Below are positions 45,701-57,960 of a stretch of 64,000 nucleotides of DNA, one piece after another; position 1 is the first letter of the stretch; each line of letters begins with the position of its first letter. Location: assembly GCA_033725935.1 (NCBI GenBank), contig MU867125.1, positions 62,001 through 126,000 of the forward strand, written 5' to 3'. This DNA is from Cladorrhinum sp. PSN259 (lineage: Eukaryota; Ascomycota; Sordariomycetes; Sordariales; Podosporaceae). Made by a program: the position numbers and the translations under genes. A model generated the notes under the pieces. It worked only from the letters and a program-made list of their open reading frames with translations. It searched no databases and was not told where the DNA came from.

Positions 45701-48002
45701 AAGGCTTGTCCGTGAGACTTTTCAACAACTGCCGCATGCTGCGTCCAATACTGCGCTGAGTATTGTGCTAAATGGTACGTCTGCAATTTTTTTGGTGGTT
45801 CCGAGTGAGCGGTCTAATTCCAGCAGGTACGAAAGACACACGTTCACAATAGCGGCTCTCGCAGGTATCTCCTGGAAGTCGCCGGCTGAGTCCGCTCCTA
45901 AGCGGTCCGACACGAGGTATAGCTTAACCGAAAAGTGGGCGAGCTGGATCTCCATCCTCGCCGTTCCATCTATGCTATGAACTTCGCTGACCAGGGTAAC
46001 AAGGCTGGAGCAGTATTTCACAACTTCCTCGAAAACGAACATTCGGTTTCTAATATCGAACCTCGGCCGGGTATCAAGGTCTACCGCAACCGCATCTACT
46101 GCTTCCTCAAGTCGTAACGGCCGTTCCGAGTAAGTCAGGAACTGCCGCTTGGTTCTAGCTTGTACATACGACTTGATATCGTTCGCTATAAGCTGTTCCC
46201 GAAGAGGAATGATCTCCTTATCGCAAGCTCAGTTCTCAATAGCGGGCTTAATGTCTGTTTCCGGTCGGCTTGTTACTAAAACGTGGATATCCAGGTCGGA
46301 CTTTCGAAGATCCTCGATCCACGGGAGTAATCCATCCCTGAGGCTGTCTGTAAAGCATTCGTCAAGCGCGTCGAGGACAATCCATGTTTCGCCAACCTGC
46401 TGCAGCATCATCAAGAAGACTTTACGGAGTTCTGTGATGCTTGGCTGGCGAGCTCCGTCACCACATGACGAGTACAGAATGTCGACCTCCGCGCGGGCTT
46501 CCGTACGCTTATCGTAGAGCTGCGCAACAAGGGAACGGAGAGCGTTCTCGAACGATTGTTGCTCGACATCGTTGAAGTCAAAATAAAAGTAGATCAGGCT
46601 TGGAGAGAAAGCTGCGCTTTGTTCCAGGTCGGCGATAATAGACGAGCTGATGGTCGTTTTGCCGCAACCAGGGATACCGTTCAGCCACAGGGAACCTTTT
46701 GCCCCCTTTAAGTACGCCTCTTTCCACTTTAAATATGCTTCGCTATTGAGAAACCACTGGCTAGTATTTTCGTGATGCAGAGCCTGTGCGTTGTTAAAGT
46801 TTCGCGACGGATCGGGTAATTTCAGCCAACTCCTGATCTTTTCTAGATGGCTGTCTATTGTGAGCTCCCTAACCTTATGGTTAGTCTCGCTTGCGAGGGT
46901 ATGGACGCCCTGCAAATTTTCGTGACCTGTTTTCATATTAGCCTTGCGATGACATATTGCAAGGAAGGAGAGAGTGAGAGAAGCTATCCGAATAGCATAA
47001 TATGAACTACTCACCCTCGTTAAGAAGTTTTCCTAGCTTCCTCTCGGCCGTCACCTGGGCCGGTGCAATCGTTCTTAAGAGGTCTTTTGCATATACGGCC
47101 GCCGCCATCGCTGCGTAGCCCTGCCACTCCTTACTTTTATGCGAGTCCGCATAGTTATAAATCCCTCGAATGACTAGGCATTTGAAATGGTTCATCAGCC
47201 CTGCAGCCTCTGTTTCAAAGCATAGTACGCCCTTCTCCATTGCCAAACGATCCCGGACCACAGCGTCCTTCATTAACTCGTCCGCGGACGCGATCAGACC
47301 GTAGTGTACTTTGGGGTTGTCCTCGTATTCTGACCTAGGCATTCGAACAATAAGGTCCGCCTCCTCTTTTCCGCAGCCAGTAATACAGCTTTCGTGTGAG
47401 GCTCCTTTATGGACAACCGTACTCTTATATAGCCTATCCGTAGCGGGGTCAGGCCGTCGGTACTCTTCCCAGAGTCGCGGGTTCTGCTTCAGAATATCGT
47501 TGATTTCCTTGTCGATCATATTACCGCGTCTTCGATACGTGGTCTTCAGTTGCTGCACTGCCATCTGGAGCAGTAGCGGCGGGGCGTCTAGATGACCCGT
47601 TGTGCGAAACGCCTTGTCCTGCACCCTCTTGCCAAAGTTGTACTGCAACACAGCGCCATTCTCGGGGCTGAGTGAGCTGACCACGATGTCGCCTAAACGG
47701 ATGTCCTGTTTTGTCGGGACGCCGCCGCCGGTGCCTACCATAAGCCCAAACCTCAAGTTCGGAAACGTGCGCAGCATGTCTCTGGCGACATTAGCGGCGT
47801 TGACTAGCCCGTAGTTGCAGTGAGGCAAGCAGGCGATGACGACGTTATGGTCGCTAATTCTGCCGAGGGTGTAGATGTTATTGTCCTTGACATCTTGCGC
47901 AGCTAGCCTCGGGTGCGCCGCATCGAGACACTCTTGAGCAGCGACATATCCGGCCTCGACCGCACAAATCCACCCCACTGTATAGCTGGCCGGGTCCGAC
48001 AT
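45700..48002 (-). pseudogene. Decayed NLR-type gene: PNP_UDP phosphorylase domain plus NACHT
   Basis: Exon 1 (48002-47015) encodes a PNP_UDP_1 nucleoside phosphorylase-like domain: YTVGWICAVEAGYVAAQE, FGLMVGTGGGVP, VLCFETEAAGLMNHF, VIRGIYNYADSHKSKEWQGY. An 88-nt intron (47014-46927) leads to a NACHT domain with Walker A GIPGCGKTT and Walker B WIVLDALDEC. The frame stops at TGA 46231-46229, directly after TSRPETDIKPAIEN. Here relatives read Trp and continue. The same frame then runs on with NLR-like sequence (ACDKEIIPLREQLIANDIKS). It next jumps to a much later segment (QFLTYSERPLRLEEAVDAVA, CSSLVTLVSE, IQLAHFSVK), so a large in-frame part is missing. A further frameshift at about 45787 puts AQYSAQYW in another frame. 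No C-terminal repeats remain. A truncated 561-aa PNP-NACHT protein could still be made. Confidence 0.85.
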
Positions 48003-49974
48003 AGCGGTCCTACGGTATCGGATGTATATTCCTTTCGAAGTCTGTGGGAAACAAAAGAAACGAAGACCGTACCGTATGTGCAGCGCAAGGTGCCAGTTAC
48101 GGAAACCAGCATAAGTCTTTGTTTAGGTCGCCTTGCATTATGTTGACTTCGGATCTGCTTTGGGGCTTGCTTCGCTTGCGCCTAGCTTTACGGCAGACCC
48201 GCATATGCATGTGACGACAAAGCTCTTGCTTCTTATTTGCAACGGGACAGGTCAGGTTTATTAAGGCGGAGGCAAAACACGTGTGGATTGCCCGGGCGTA
48301 ATAGCGCCTTAGTCCAGTGATATGCCTATTCCACAGAAAAATCAGTCGTGCATATACTTTGTAAGCTGCATTTAACAAGGACCCAGATACGTTAAACACT
48401 ATACTACGCCGCAGGGCTGCATACTGCAGAGCTGAACCCCCCCCCCCCTCCCCCTGTTTAGCCGATTTATCATTTCCGAGCGGGTTTGACTTCAAGTCTT
48501 CGGTGCTGATTATAATGGGAAGTTTGGGGGCTAGGATGAGGCTGTAGAAGTGATTAGCATTAGAAAGTAGGTACTGGAGACAAGTTTTGCCGAATGACGG
48601 GCAAGCGAAGGTCTGCTGACCGGGACTGCTATATTATATAATGTCTTGTAGAAATACTGCTAAGCAGTACCGCTTAATATAACATTTAAGTGGGTAGTAT
48701 GTAGGAAATGCTCCAAGTACTGAATGAGCAGAAACACCTACTCTAAAAACACACCAACACACCCAAACAAGGGAGGAAGCCTTCTTCAGAGGTTCCCCAG
48801 AAACAAAAAGAAAGCCTTCCACAAGAGCTTTCAATAAAACAAAAGCTCGCAAAGCCCCGGAATGGGCCATTACACCAAGTCAATACTTGTTAAGCTAGGG
48901 ATGGGAAGACCTATAGTCCCAGGATAACTAGTTAGGTAGGACTCGAGAGATTTGAGCCTTGAGTCTCTCAAGTTATATAAAGACCTATAGACTCGATAGA
49001 CTCGATGGTTGAGTACATCAATTTTATTCAATTTTATCGTTGTGTATAGCGATAGCATTTTGTCGGATACCAGCTTGTTGAAACATGTCAGATGTTGTTG
49101 CGAGCGTCAATATATGAAGAGTTAAGAGACTGTCCTGATTTCCAGTGGGTGATCTATATTACCGGTGACAGTTTAGAGAAAATGAAGAAGTCGCTGTACT
49201 TATCTATGTACTTGTATATAATTTGTGAGTATGAAGTTGCTTCTCTGATGTCAGACTTGGCAACTCGGTAGATGCATATCGCCTGGAATCTTAGCTTATC
49301 CCCAAAACCCCCACCCATCCATCCTCTTTCTCTGTCGTGCAGCCGTGTGCTTGGCGCACTGTGACCACCACCCAGACTTCCAGCATGCCTAGAAAAGATA
49401 TACAAAAAGATGTATCTGTAGAAATGATATAATAGGCATGAAAAAGAGCGAGAATAGGTATGAAAACGGGTAAAATAGGTATAAAATGATATTTTCGCTG
49501 GCCTGTTTCGTGTCAGTTGCGCGCATGTATCTGTTGGTGATTTTTGCACAAAGTATTTCCTGGGACCGCGTGCTTTGGTTCCATGGAGCAGCTGCAAGGC
49601 AACACAAGATTTCGTCGTCCCCAAGAGCAAGGTAACGCCAACGGGAACTCAACAGATCAAACTTCTACCTCCAAAAATATAAATTGGCACACTGGGTACA
49701 GCTTCCGCAACCCATTTTTCAAGCCAATTGACCTCAACAACTCGGTCACTTTTGGATGCGACCGGTGTTGCAATTGCTTCTTCGCCATCGACTGCGCGAA
49801 CCGATAACATTTTTCATTGATCTGCATAGACAGAGACAATCATCATATTACGGGCTTCTTGCATCGCGCAAAGCATCCGTCATTCCAGCGATTCTTACAC
49901 TTCCTTCTTTTACTTGTTCTTTTTCTTCTTCTTCTAGATATTCGTCTTCGAGTGCTACAGCCACAGCTACCACC
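48003..49974. other. Intergenic region with AT-rich, repeat-like sequence
   Basis: 2 kb between two divergent genes. It contains a C14 run near 48437 and an AT-rich stretch at 48620-49060 with local repeats (gacctatag, gactcgata). No complete transposon or RNA gene was recognised. The sequence next to the broken NLR may be degraded repeat DNA. Confidence 0.4.
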
Positions 49975-52900
49975 ATGAACGGAACCTCAACAACTCCCGT
50001 TGTGCCATCCGCTGCGTCAGCAGTCGCTTCTCGCTCCAAGCGTAAGGAGCCGCCACACATACTCGACGCCCGCCATCCGAAGCACCACAGGCCGAATGGC
50101 GGCTTATCGTCGGGCGGTGACAATACCCCCGACAGAGGCGAAGATTTTGAGGCAGGATTCGACGATTATGACGACGGCAAGATCGCTGCCCTCCTCCCTA
50201 CTGGGCCCGACACGGCCGAATGGCAGGAGACAATCCAGCAGGTGGTGAAGAATGTGGTTTCGATCAGATTCTGTCAGACGTGCAGTTTCGATACCGACCC
50301 GGCATTGACCAGTGAGGCGACGGGATTTGTTGTTGATGCTGAGAGAGGGTGGGCTTTTCTGCTACTTTTGAATTGGCCGTGTTTGCTGACCGAGAGATTC
50401 TCTGCAGATACATCTTGACCAACCGTCACGTTGTTGGCTCCGGGCCTTTCTGGGGATTTGTCGTGTTCGACAACCACGAAGAGGTCGACGCATACCCTGT
50501 CTACCGCGATCCGGTCCACGATTTCGGTATTTTAAAGTTCGACCCCAAGGCCATCAAGTACATGGAAGTGGCCGCGCTTCAGCTCCGGCCGGACCTCGCC
50601 AAGGTGGGCATCGAGATCAGAGTCGTCGGTAACGATGCGGGAGAGAAGCTCTCCATTCTCTCGGGTGTCATCAGCAGGTTGGATCGCAATGCGCCAGAGT
50701 ATGGTGAGGGATACAGCGATTTTAATACATGTTACTACCAGGCAAGCGCTGCCGCCAGCGGTGGTTCTTCTGGCAGTCCTGTCGTTGACATTGACGGGTA
50801 TGCCGTTGCGCTACAGGCAGGCGGCAGAGCTGACGGTGCTGCCACTGATTATTTTTTACCTCTGGATCGACCACTCCGGGCACTCAAGTGCCTTCAAGAG
50901 GGTAAGCCAATCACGAGAGGTGACATTCAGTGTCAATTCATCCTGAAGCCGTTTGACGAGTGCAGGAGATTGGGCCTGACTCCTGAGTGGGAGGCCAACG
51001 TGCGAAAGAGCTTCCCCAAGGAGACCAACATGCTGGTTGCCGAGATTATCCTTCCGGAAGGTCCATCTCACCACAAGATCGAGGAGGGAGACGTCCTGAT
51101 CAAGATGAATGGGGAGATGTTGACTCAATTTATCCGATTTGACGACATTCTCGATTCCAATGTTGGCAATCCGGTCAAGTTCTTGCTTCTTCGCGGCGGC
51201 GAGGAGGTTGAAGTGGATATTGAGGTTGGTGATCTGCACAAGATCACTCCTGACCGCTTCGTCTCCGTTGCCGGTGGTAGCTTCCATGATCTATCATATC
51301 AGCAAGCGCGTTTGTACGGTGTGGCCTGCAAAGGCGTCTATGTTTGCGAGGCTGGCGGTTCGTGGAGGTTTGACGTTTCAGACAATGGCTGGATCCTTCA
51401 GACTGTCAATCAGAAACCGGTTCCAGATCTGGACACTTTCATCGAGGTGATGAAGAGCGTCCCCGACAAGTCTAGGATTGTTGTCACATACAGGCACCTT
51501 CGCGACTTGCATAGTCTCAATACGACCATCATCTACGTTGACAGGCACTGGTCCAAGAAAATGAAGATGGCCGTCAGAAACGACGGGACAGGACTCTGGG
51601 ACTTCTCTAATCTTGCCGACCCTCTTCCTCCAATCCCGCCGGTTCCTCGAAAGGCGCAGTTTATCCAGCTCGAGCACACATCACACCCGGCTGTCGCTGA
51701 CCTGGTTCGAAGCTTTGTCCATGTTAATTGCACAATGCCTGTAAAGTTGGATGGCTTCCCAAAGAACCGCAAGTGGGGTATGGGGTTGGTCATCGACGCG
51801 GAGAAAGGTTATGTCGTTATCTCCAGAGCGATTGTGCCATACGACCTCTGCGATATCAGTATCACTATTGCAGACTCTGTTGTTGTCGAAGGCAAGGTAG
51901 TTTTCCTTCATCCTCTACAGAACTACGCCATCATCAAGTACGACCCTAGTCTTGTTGATGCCCCGGTCCTCAGCGCCAAGCTCAGCTCCGAAGAGATTAC
52001 CCAGGGCGCGTCGACGTATTTTATCGGCTACAACAGGATAGGCCGTATCGTTCACGCTGCTACGACGGTTACGGAGAGCTTTGCCGTCACGATTCCGGCA
52101 AACTCTGGTGCCCCTCGCTATCGTGCCGTGAATTTTGATGCCATCACGGTCGATACCAGCCTTAGTGGGCAGTGCGGCAGCGGTGTCTTGGTTGCGCGGG
52201 ACGGTACGGTTCAGGCATTGTGGTTGACTTATCTGGGCGAGCGTAATCAATCTACCCACCGGGATGAGGAGTATCATCTGGGTCTCGCCACGCCGACTTT
52301 GTTGCCGGTTGTCAAGCAGATTCAGGAGGGTATCGTTCCCAAGCTTCGCATGCTTTCTGTTGAATTCAGAGCGATTCAAATGGTTCAGGCGGGAGTGATG
52401 GGCGTGTCAGACGAGTGGGTCAAAAAGGTATCGGAGGCTAACACTTCTCATCATCAATTGTTTATGGTGACAAAGCGAACGTTTGAGAGGGGGAAGTCCG
52501 ACACCAGCGAGGGATTATTGGAGGGAGATATTCTTCTGACGCTGGAGGGTAAGGTTATTACTAAAATATCGGATCTGGATATCATGTACTCGAGGGATCA
52601 TTTGGATGCGGTGCTTGTCAGGAACTGCAAAGAGACGAAGTTGCGGTTGGCAACCGTTCAGGCGGACGACGTCGAGACCGACCGGGCAATTTCGTTCTGC
52701 GGTGCGATCTTGCACCGGCCTCACCATGCGGTTAGACAACAGATTTCGAAGCTGCATAGTGAGGTTTACGTCTCGGCTAGGACTAGGGGAAGCCCGGCTT
52801 ATCAGTATGGATTGGCACCCACCAACTTTATCACGCACGTCAATGGCAAGCCGACGCCGGACATGGAGAGCTTCTTGGGGGAGGTTGTGAAGATTCCTGA

Positions 52901-53194
52901 TAACACTTGTAAGTCTTTTTTCGTTGTGTGTGAGAGAGCGTGGTTGCTAATATTTTTTGGAAAACAGACTTCCGAATGCGAGCTATGACCTTTGACAACG
53001 TCCCATGGGTTGTTACGATGAAGAAGAATGAGCATTACTTCCCGACTATGGAGCTCATCAAGGATCCGAATGAGGAGTGTGGATGGAGGAGAGTGACGTA
53101 CGAGAACGGAGGAGATGTGATTCAAGGCGAGGGACAGGATGGTGTTGTCCCTGCTGGTGGGGAAGGAGGTGATATGGAGGTTGATGTAGAGTAA
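49975..53194 (+). CDS. NMA111: HtrA-type nuclear serine protease Nma111
   Basis: Exons 49975-50348, 50408-52908 and 52968-53194 encode 1033 aa. The first splice joins VVDAERG to YILTNRHVVGSGPFWG. The second joins PDNTY to FRMRAMTFDNVPWVVTMKKN. The duplicated HtrA layout is complete: protease domain, PDZ, degenerate protease domain, PDZ. Catalytic residues read as H132 (TNRHVV), D163 (VHDFGIL) and S246 (GGSSGSP). The second protease half lacks a usable triad, as usual for the family. A basic N-terminal region (RSKRKEPP) could serve as a nuclear signal. In yeast, Nma111 acts in the nucleus, promotes cell death and degrades the IAP-like Bir1. The ATG has an accaccATG context; an upstream open frame is probably 5' UTR. 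Confidence 0.96.
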
Positions 53195-53430
53195 AAAGAT
53201 GAAAGACAGTAGATTGGGCATCAAAAACGAAAATTAAATAGCGGTGTATTATTATAACTTTGATGTATTAAAAGAAAGTCGGAAAAGAGGATATTATATT
53301 ATAACTATAGGCTCTCATAGTATTCTTTACTGTTTCGGCATGGGAGTTTTGACATGTAACAAATTTGGTCAGCGTCTTCCATGAGTGATTCCTCGACCGC
53401 TTGAGGGCATGGACCTGGATTGTTTAGAGT

Positions 53431-53512
53431 GTTCTGGACCTGAGCTACCGAAAGACTAAAGGTCAAACACCCCTTGAACTCGCTTTTTATAAACCATCAT
53501 GGCCCTCACTCC

Positions 53513-53547
<35 letters not shown>

Positions 53548-53690
53548 CGGGGGGGGGGGGGGGGGGGGCGCGGCGGCNNNNNNNNNNTTTTGGTCCTGTG
53601 CTACCGAAATACTAAATGTAAAAAACCCCTTTTAATCGGTTTTTTTAAAACATAATGGGCATAACTAATTCCCCCCCCCCCCCCCCCCCC
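53431..53690. other. Assembly gap flanked by homopolymers and a duplicated contig end
   Basis: Ten Ns occupy 53578-53587. The left flank is about 60 bases of almost pure G; the right flank ends in C20 (53671-53690). The sequence before the G run (53431-53514: ctgagctaccgaaagactaa, aaacaccccttgaac, cctcactcc) is repeated with errors after the Ns (53588-53670: ctgtgctaccgaaatactaa, aaaaccccttttaat, ataactaattcc). This is best read as two poor reads of one locus left unmerged. Confidence 0.85.
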
Positions 53691-53997
53691 TCCGTACTCC
53701 CCTCCACTCCACTCCTCCCCTCCTCTCTTCACCCTCCCTTCCCTTCCCTTCTCCTATGACACAGGGCAGGGCTCTTAGGTATCTAAAACCGCGCTTTTTT
53801 CCCCCCAAGAAAGTTCTCTCTCTCTGCCTGCCTGCCGCCCCTCAGACATAACTAATAACTCCTACTCATCTCTTCAACAAAAAAAATTAGTCCATCCAAA
53901 CCAAAAAAATAAATATAAAAATATATCAGCCCACCAGCGTCAAAGCCGAACGAAACAAGCAATTAAACAAACAAACAAACAAAAAACTGTACGGAAC

Positions 53998-54047
53998 TGA
54001 CTGACTGACTGACTGACTGACTGACTGACTGACTGACTGACTGACTG
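53998..54047. repeat. (GACT)n tetranucleotide microsatellite
   Basis: About twelve uninterrupted tetranucleotide units, in non-coding DNA. Confidence 0.95.
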
Positions 54048-54892
54048 GCTGGTCCCGCTGCCGCTAATTACCGCCTTGGTACAGTTACAGTCCGCCCCCG
54101 TGAGAGCGCCGTTATATACATACATGCATACATACATTCTGGATTTGATTATTTGCTCGTCATATATTCACGCCTAGCGAGATTGGTTTTGGTTCTCCAG
54201 GCGATCTCGATTCCCCCCTTTTCAACTCTTTCACCTTTTAACCATAAAACCTATCCATGTCCAAGTCCAGTTTTGGATATTGATAAACGGTTGCATGAAT
54301 CTATATAGCATCCTACTTTCTACATCAATCCCGTCCCCCTCCCTCCGTCAACATCCCCATATTGCTCTATAATCTCATCATACTAATAAAATCATTGTTC
54401 GAAAAAAAAAAAGTGTATAAACTCCTGTCATAGAGGAGGGGTATCAAACCAAACCCAATGTATGTATGTTTTACAAATACTCACTTCCCTATCATGTCCC
54501 CGAAATTCCCCCATCATAACCGAATAGTGATGTGCAGCAATGTAATACAGCTGGCCTTTACTTCCTTAGCCAACCAATTCAACCATACATGTAAGAGACC
54601 AAAGAGAATAGGGGAAAAAAAATCCAGTCGTACTGCCTGTGCGCCTGCTAGAATCCTGGAGTGAAACCAAATCCACTCTCTACCTACTCCAGAACTCTTC
54701 ATGCCCCAAACCGATCCCCCCACTATTTCATTCCCATCCAATTTCTATTCCACCTATCCCACTCTCCCAATGCTGAATTTGTGCGTGTATCAAACGATAA
54801 TTCCAATACACCTCTATTGCCTACCACCGTTTGAGCCCGAATGATGTGTGTCGCATCCAATCGCTTCCACACCAAGAAAACAAAACGTTCCC

Positions 54893-57800
54893 TTAATGTC
54901 GTTCCCTCATCAATCCCTCCCTCAACTGTTGAAACTGCTTGACATGAATCTCATGCGCATCATGCGCAGCCAACCACTTCTGTCTAAGAGGTTTATCCAG
55001 CTCTTGAGCAATCGAATAATCCTTCTCCGCCTGCGAATCGCCCGTTCCGCTCACAACCCACGCGAACCCAGCTCTATCATGCTGCACCAGTCTAGCCGAA
55101 AAGTGGCTGAGCATCTGCCTGTCCCACTCCGACCACTTAATCATATAAGCCTGGAATTCCTGCGCATACGTAGCCCATGCCGGACTGTTCAACTTCGCTG
55201 CCGTCATGGTGAGTGCGACTGACGCCTTGGGCGGTTGCGGAACTGTGGGGCAAACCAATGGCGCAGGCTTCTCATGAGCAATGGGGGCCCTGGTAGATGG
55301 TCTGCTCTGGAAAGGCAAGTGCTGGCTAAGATCGGCAAACGAATTCAAACCGCTAGCCTTCTGGTTGAACGGCTCAACATTCTTGAATTCCGCAAACATG
55401 GGTCTCATAAACTCCTCCGTGTCTTCGGATCCAGCCGAGTTGGGGTTCAACTTGGGTAACTTCACACCACCAGTGGCGTTGGGCTCCAGAGGTACACCAC
55501 CGCCACCAGTAGTAACTGTAGGGTTAGCAACGCCATTCCCTGCTCTCCACTCCGGCTTGGTAGGCTCAACGGGAATGTTTCGAGGCTCATTCGTTGCCGG
55601 CTGGGGCTGTGGAGAAGGTTCAGGCTGCGGAGGGTCGATATCCATGGCATTGGGACTTCTGCTCCCATTGATGTTGGGCCCTGCCGACTGAGCCCTTTCC
55701 TCCCCACTGGTACTGTCCTCATCGACTACACCAGCTGTTCCGGCAGTCATGCGAACAGGCCGCGGCTTTTTCATAGGGCGAATCGGCCTCGTCGGTGACA
55801 CCGAAGTTCTCGTCGGCGGTTTCGGTTCGAAGAGTTCGGGCCCGATATGCTCCTCCCATTGGCTCGCATCGAAACCAGATGGCTTAGGTGGTGGTACCGT
55901 AGTCTGAGCAGGGACGGCAAATCCCGTACCGCTCTCTCGAGGTGCCCTGAACTCGTTTCGAAGGGGCGACTGCCGGCCGCGAAACTTGTTTCTCGCTCGG
56001 GAGAAGTCATCTCCTGAACCATCAGTCCCAGCACTGAACTCAAAGTTACCTTTTTCCTCGTCCACAAACTGCGTGTTGATGTTATCAGCACTGTGGCTCG
56101 CGAAACGGGCTTGCTGTACCGGAGAGGTCGGGTCCTCATCGGAAGGAACAGTGAAGCTGACAGTTTTAGCCGAGTTAGCATCCTTGTTGGCTGTGCGTAT
56201 GTTGTCATTTGGTAGGCTTGTGGTGCTAAAAGGTGAAGTATACGATGCCTTGCGGTTCAAAAGAAACTGCAACTGAGAATGCAGCCCTTCTTCGAAGTTG
56301 TTCAAAAGCCTCGGAGGTTCGACCGGACTTGAAGACTGCTTTGTCCCACTCGGGGTGCTCGCATCCTTTTTCATATATACAGAAGATGCAGACTGGTTCA
56401 CGCGCTTGACGGGTGGTCTTGAGCGCTGGATGTGGGGATTCTGATCCGAACGGCAGTCTTGCTTCTCTCCACTCGGAGGCTCCTGCTTTTGCTTCTTGAC
56501 GGGGGATGTCATTTCCCTACGAAGGCCAGGCCGACCTAAAAAGGGAGTTGGTCTCTTCGTGGGCGATCTAGCAACCCAACCAAGGCCGGGTTTGACTGAA
56601 GGGGGCGTACGAGGGGGAAAAGAAAAGTCGTACACCTTGTGGCCATCTTTGGCCTGAGTAGCATCACCGTTTACCGTTGCTAAGAGCTGTTAGTTTGTTG
56701 ACAATAGATTGAATTAGCTAAACAACTTACCATTTGCTGAACTGTTGACAGATGAAGTGGAGCTATTCGGTGGTCCAAAGGCAGCAGCTGTGGCAGCCCC
56801 ACCAGCAGCGGTAGCGGCAGCGGCAGTGGCTCCGAATGCGTCGGGTGCTGGTGACTGGGCATTTCGTGGACTATATCGAGCGCTTGCCTTTGAAGTGTAC
56901 TGGGGTCTCTGCTCCTGGTTGGCATTGTTGAAGGGGTTCTTTTCAGCAGCTGTTGCTTTCCGTAAGCCCTCCGAGTCCACACTGACGCTTCTTTGACGCG
57001 GCGGAGGGGCAGGTGTACTATGATCAGGAAATTTTCGCTCGTTATCTCTCATGCTCTTAGCCCTATTGACGTTGTTCAGTGGTTCGTGAGGGTTTGTTTT
57101 CTCCCCGATGTTAGTGGCATAAGGCGTCCGTTGACGGTTGTCGAGGAAGGTGTCACCAAACTGTTGACTGAGTGGGTCAATGTAGTCAGATTTCGGCCTC
57201 GGTCTGCTTTGTTGAGCTGAGCTAGATGCGCTCTCTCCTGAAGCGCTATACGTGTTGTAGTGATGGTTCTTCACTTGAGGTTCATCGCCCACTGGTGACG
57301 ATGGTGTGAAGCCGGGCTTCCTAGCTCCAAATGCAGCCTCTTGACGCCTGGCTTGGGCAGCAGACCGAGGAGGGGTTGGAGGAACGGCTCCATTCTTAGT
57401 AGTGCGCGTGCTATCCTGGTTGGTTGACGCTCTTGATCGATCCCATGCCTCCGACTTCGCCCTGAACGCCTCGGTCTTCGTCTTCGGCTTCGGTGTCCAA
57501 TTTTGATACCTTGAAGCTCCTCCTGTAGTTGAGGTGCTCGTCGGGACAGGACGTGTCGGCATTGGCGGCCGCCTTGTTGGAGGAGCACCGTATCGCGAGT
57601 TCACATCCTGTGATGTAAACATGTATGGGTTCCCTCTCACACCAGAAGATGCTCCGTAGCGAGCATTGCGTATCCTGTAGGCATCATACTTTGCTTTCTG
57701 AGCGGCATCTGTTAGGATCTCATGGGCGGCTTGGATGACCAAGAACTTTTCCTTGGCCTGGTCTTCGTTCCCCGGGTTACGGTCAGGGTGATATTTGAGC

Positions 57801-57960
57801 GCTGCAGAGCTTGTTAGCACGGGACACTGCCTGAGAGGGCGCATGGAAATCTTTCTGGCGTACCAAGCTTTTTGAATTGCTTCTTCACTTCGGCAACATC
57901 AGCCGACGCCGGAAGCTCAAGGTCCGCGTAATAGTCGTGGTCAAAGTCTGGCTTGACCAT
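54893..57960 (-). CDS. J-domain (DnaJ) co-chaperone with long disordered tail
   Basis: Three exons: 57960-57864, 57801-56731 and 56679-54893, giving 984 aa. The first splice joins DVAEVKKQFKKL to ALKYHPDRNPGNEDQAKEKF and completes an N-terminal J domain (about 8-75). The HPD motif is at 37-39 and the domain ends at TDAAQKAKYDAYR. Splice two joins SSAN to ATVNGDATQAKDGHKVYDF. The middle 700 residues are Pro/Ser/Arg-rich and disordered. The last 110 form a more ordered helical block (LNSPAWATYAQEFQAYMIKW, MLSHFSARLVQHDRAGFAWV) that looks conserved. There is no zinc finger or DnaJ C-terminal domain, so it is a class III J protein. It should recruit Hsp70 to a specific client that the sequence does not reveal. 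Confidence 0.92.

Larger units (their letters stand above)
53195..54892. other. Convergent intergenic region with assembly gap and microsatellite
   Basis: It holds the gap complex at 53431-53690 and a GACT tetranucleotide repeat at 53998-54047. No gene was recognised. Confidence 0.6.

Noticed and set aside
46229..46231. RIP as cause of the NLR stop codon
   Set aside because: A Trp TGG to TGA change would be C to T in a CpC, not the CpA context typical of RIP, so I do not claim it.
53515..53577. A biological poly(G) tract of about 60 nt
   Set aside because: It is next to Ns and duplicated contig ends and most likely reflects sequencing error.
53998..54047. CRISPR-like or minisatellite array
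   Set aside because: A plain 4-nt tandem repeat without spacers, in a eukaryotic genome.
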